Source: a virus. Taken from it: a DNA stretch of 37,946 bases. The first letter of the stretch is position 1, and each line of letters begins with the position of its first letter. The DNA lies in the IMG/VR virus record IMGVR_UViG_3300009163_000006, positions 1-37,946 of that record, one strand, 5' to 3'. The position numbers and the translations under genes are program-made. The notes below the pieces were generated by a model. The model did no database searches, had not been told where the DNA came from, and saw only the letters and a program-made list of their open reading frames with translations. Below, piece by piece: positions 37,004-37,946 of the stretch.

Positions 37004-37323
37004 GCCGCAGGGACCACCACAGCGATCGCAGGCACGGCGGAGGGGATTGCAGGCGGCACCACTGGCACCGTCCGCAGCCCTGCGACCAGCGGACACGTCG
37101 CGGCGACGACCGATGCGGCCTTGTTGGTGACGGTCACTGCCTTGGCGTCGAGCGCATCCACAATCGCAAACACGCCGGCGGAATTGGCGCAGAAGAGTTG
37201 ACCGGCGGTGACGGCGGTGTTGAGCACCTGCACGCCGGTCGGGGTGAGCCCGCCGGTCGAGGTGCAAGCGGCGATGAGAAACGCGCAGCCGATAGCGGCC
37301 GCGAAAGCGGAGATGCGACGCAT
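37000..37323 (-). CDS. Lipoprotein with signal peptide
   Basis: 107 aa from the ATG at 37323, with AAGGA about 8 bases upstream. It has a signal peptide MRRISAFAAAIGCAFLIAAC and a lipobox (LIAAC, Cys20). The mature part is TSTGGLTPTGVQVLNTAVTA, then a central segment with two Cys (about 45 and 77) and an Ala/Val/Pro-rich hydrophobic end (VVPPAIPSAVPAIAVVVPAA). The pair of lipoproteins after holin and endolysin in phages of Alphaproteobacteria is recurrent in my recollection, with no proven function. Its stop overlaps the next GTG start. Confidence 0.7.
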   Translation of the reverse strand: MRRISAFAAAIGCAFLIAACTSTGGLTPTGVQVLNTAVTAGQLFCANSAGVFAIVDALDAKAVTVTNKAASVVAATCPLVAGLRTVPVVPPAIPSAVPAIAVVVPAA

Positions 37324-37360
37324 GGGGGGGGTTCCTTGAACGGAGGGGACGAAAGAAGCG

Positions 37361-37630
37361 TCAGGCGCCGGGCGAAGTGGGGGGAGCGGCGGGGGGAGAT
37401 GCTGGGATCATCTGTGCCAGGACATCAAGGGCGATCATGGCGTCAGATTTCGTGCCGCGCTCCCGGATCAGGACACCAAGAGCGCCCGCAACCATGACGC
37501 CGTAGAGCGTCACGTCCTGCCAGATGCCGGGATCGACTTTGATATGAGCGGCGGTGAGGAGGGCTGCGATCGTCGCCCATGTTGTCGCCTCACCCAGCCT
37601 GGTGGCGAGGTATTTGATTAGATCTGACAT
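37361..37630 (-). CDS. Holin
   Basis: 89 aa. It begins MSDLIKYLATRLGEATTWAT and goes on IAALLTAAHIKVDPGIWQDV, then TLYGVMVAGALGVLIRERGT. This is the common phage holin layout: a short N-terminal part with 'RL.E.sTWa.la.ll.a..i', then a hydrophobic helix at 18-28, a second transmembrane helix at 40-55 (VTLYGVMVAGALGVLI) followed by basic RERG. The end is Pro-rich (PASPPAAPPTSPGA). It forms holes in the inner membrane that release the endolysin. It starts 11 bases after the endolysin stop, with AAAGGA overlapping the stop region. Confidence 0.8.
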   Translation of the reverse strand: MSDLIKYLATRLGEATTWATIAALLTAAHIKVDPGIWQDVTLYGVMVAGALGVLIRERGTKSDAMIALDVLAQMIPASPPAAPPTSPGA

Positions 37631-37641
37631 CGTCGGTCCTT

Positions 37642-37946
37642 TCAGTTTGTCGCGGCGAGCTGCACGGCGAGATCTGTGCAGCGCGCGAGACGAGCGAGCC
37701 AGCCGTGTCCATACCGTGCGAAGCCTGGCCGGCTGCGATAGCGTGCCTGGTGGAGATCGTGGAGATTGCCGATGAGGGTGGCCCGGTCGGCACCCCTGGC
37801 AGCGAGGGCCGTCAGAGGACCGACCACGCCGTCAACCGACGCGCCGACCGCTTGCTGAAGCTCGACCGCGCTCTCGTGAGGTCCCGCGTTCACGACAAAA
37901 TCGAAGGTCATGATCTCGACACCGGGCGGCAGCAGGTCGCAGCGCA
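37642..37946 (-). CDS. Endolysin, GH108 (DUF847) lysozyme: C-terminal part, split by the window ends
   Basis: Continuation of the endolysin that begins at 334 and leaves the window at 1. The first 123 bases (37946-37824) duplicate 123-1, and 37823-37642 complete the gene. This part contains MTFDFVVNAGPHESAVELQQ, then AVGASVDGVVGPLTALAARG, the PG-binding-3-like C-terminal domain typical of the GH108 family, and ends RCTDLAVQLAATN. The whole protein is 171 aa. The holin gene follows with an 11-base gap. Confidence 0.9.
   Translation of the reverse strand, partial: RCDLLPPGVEIMTFDFVVNAGPHESAVELQQAVGASVDGVVGPLTALAARGADRATLIGNLHDLHQARYRSRPGFARYGHGWLARLARCTDLAVQLAATN
37824..37946. repeat. Right copy of the 123-bp terminal direct repeat
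   Basis: Identical to 1-123. Merging the two copies restores the endolysin frame and gives a circular map of 37,823 bp. Confidence 0.95.

Noticed and set aside
1-37946. Diversity-generating retroelement acting on the duplicated fibers
   Set aside because: No reverse transcriptase gene or template repeat was seen; the fiber copies differ by many kinds of change, not by adenine-directed substitution in a defined region.
1-37946. tRNA genes, CRISPR arrays or insertion sequences
   Set aside because: None was found by reading; only the 20-base tRNA-like segment near the integrase was noted, and it is too short to be a tRNA gene.

Overview
The window is a complete, circular-assembled genome of a temperate, long-tailed, siphovirus-type phage (or an excised prophage). 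It has about 37.8 kb of unique sequence. The first 123 bases are repeated exactly at the end (1-123 = 37824-37946), and the endolysin gene is cut by this artificial break. The base composition is GC-rich. HTH proteins of GcrA/Myb-like build, a DUF6456-like protein and a YdaS-type Cro point to an alphaproteobacterial host; Sphingomonadales or a relative is my guess, not a demonstrated fact.

Layout. Almost everything from about 29300 down to 1, continuing through the junction to 36806, is on the minus strand and is read leftward. In order of transcription: a YdaS/Cro-like regulator and small regulators (29296-28531), a MazG-like protein, a VRR-NUC nuclease and small unknowns (28534-26671), a RepA-like AAA ATPase next to a GTCCGG repeat cluster that could be an origin (26674-25363), two paralogous HTH proteins and a DUF6456-like protein (25366-23930), and an HNH protein, then a repeat-rich gap that could hold the packaging site. 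After that come small and large terminase, HK97-type portal, ClpP-like protease, major capsid (23324-17898), connector and tail-terminator genes, major tail tube protein, tail assembly chaperone with a GGGAAAC -1 frameshift site, tape measure, tail tip proteins, collar fiber and a fiber region. The fiber region contains a tandem duplication (glycine-rich fiber plus small partner, twice). The lysis cassette (small membrane protein, GH108 endolysin, holin, two lipoproteins) closes the late operon.

The plus strand from 29391 to 36701 carries a short repressor without a cleavage domain, then an early operon opening at 30083: small unknown genes, an XRE regulator, a YqaJ/lambda-type exonuclease with a conserved partner, a pentapeptide-repeat protein, several small unknowns, a Lar-like antirestriction protein, an AlpA-type excisionase, an attP-like region and a tyrosine integrase. 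Most genes are coupled by ATGA, TGATG or GTGA overlaps, which I used to pick starts.

Regulation. The leftward Cro promoter and the rightward early promoter have the same architecture: TTGAC(G/C), five bases, then the 17-bp dyad TGTTGT-N5-ACAACA, with a weaker second dyad exactly 36 bp upstream of each. This suggests one repressor controlling both arms. I saw no tRNA gene, CRISPR array, insertion sequence or reverse transcriptase. Family assignments come from reading the translated sequences; no database search was run.
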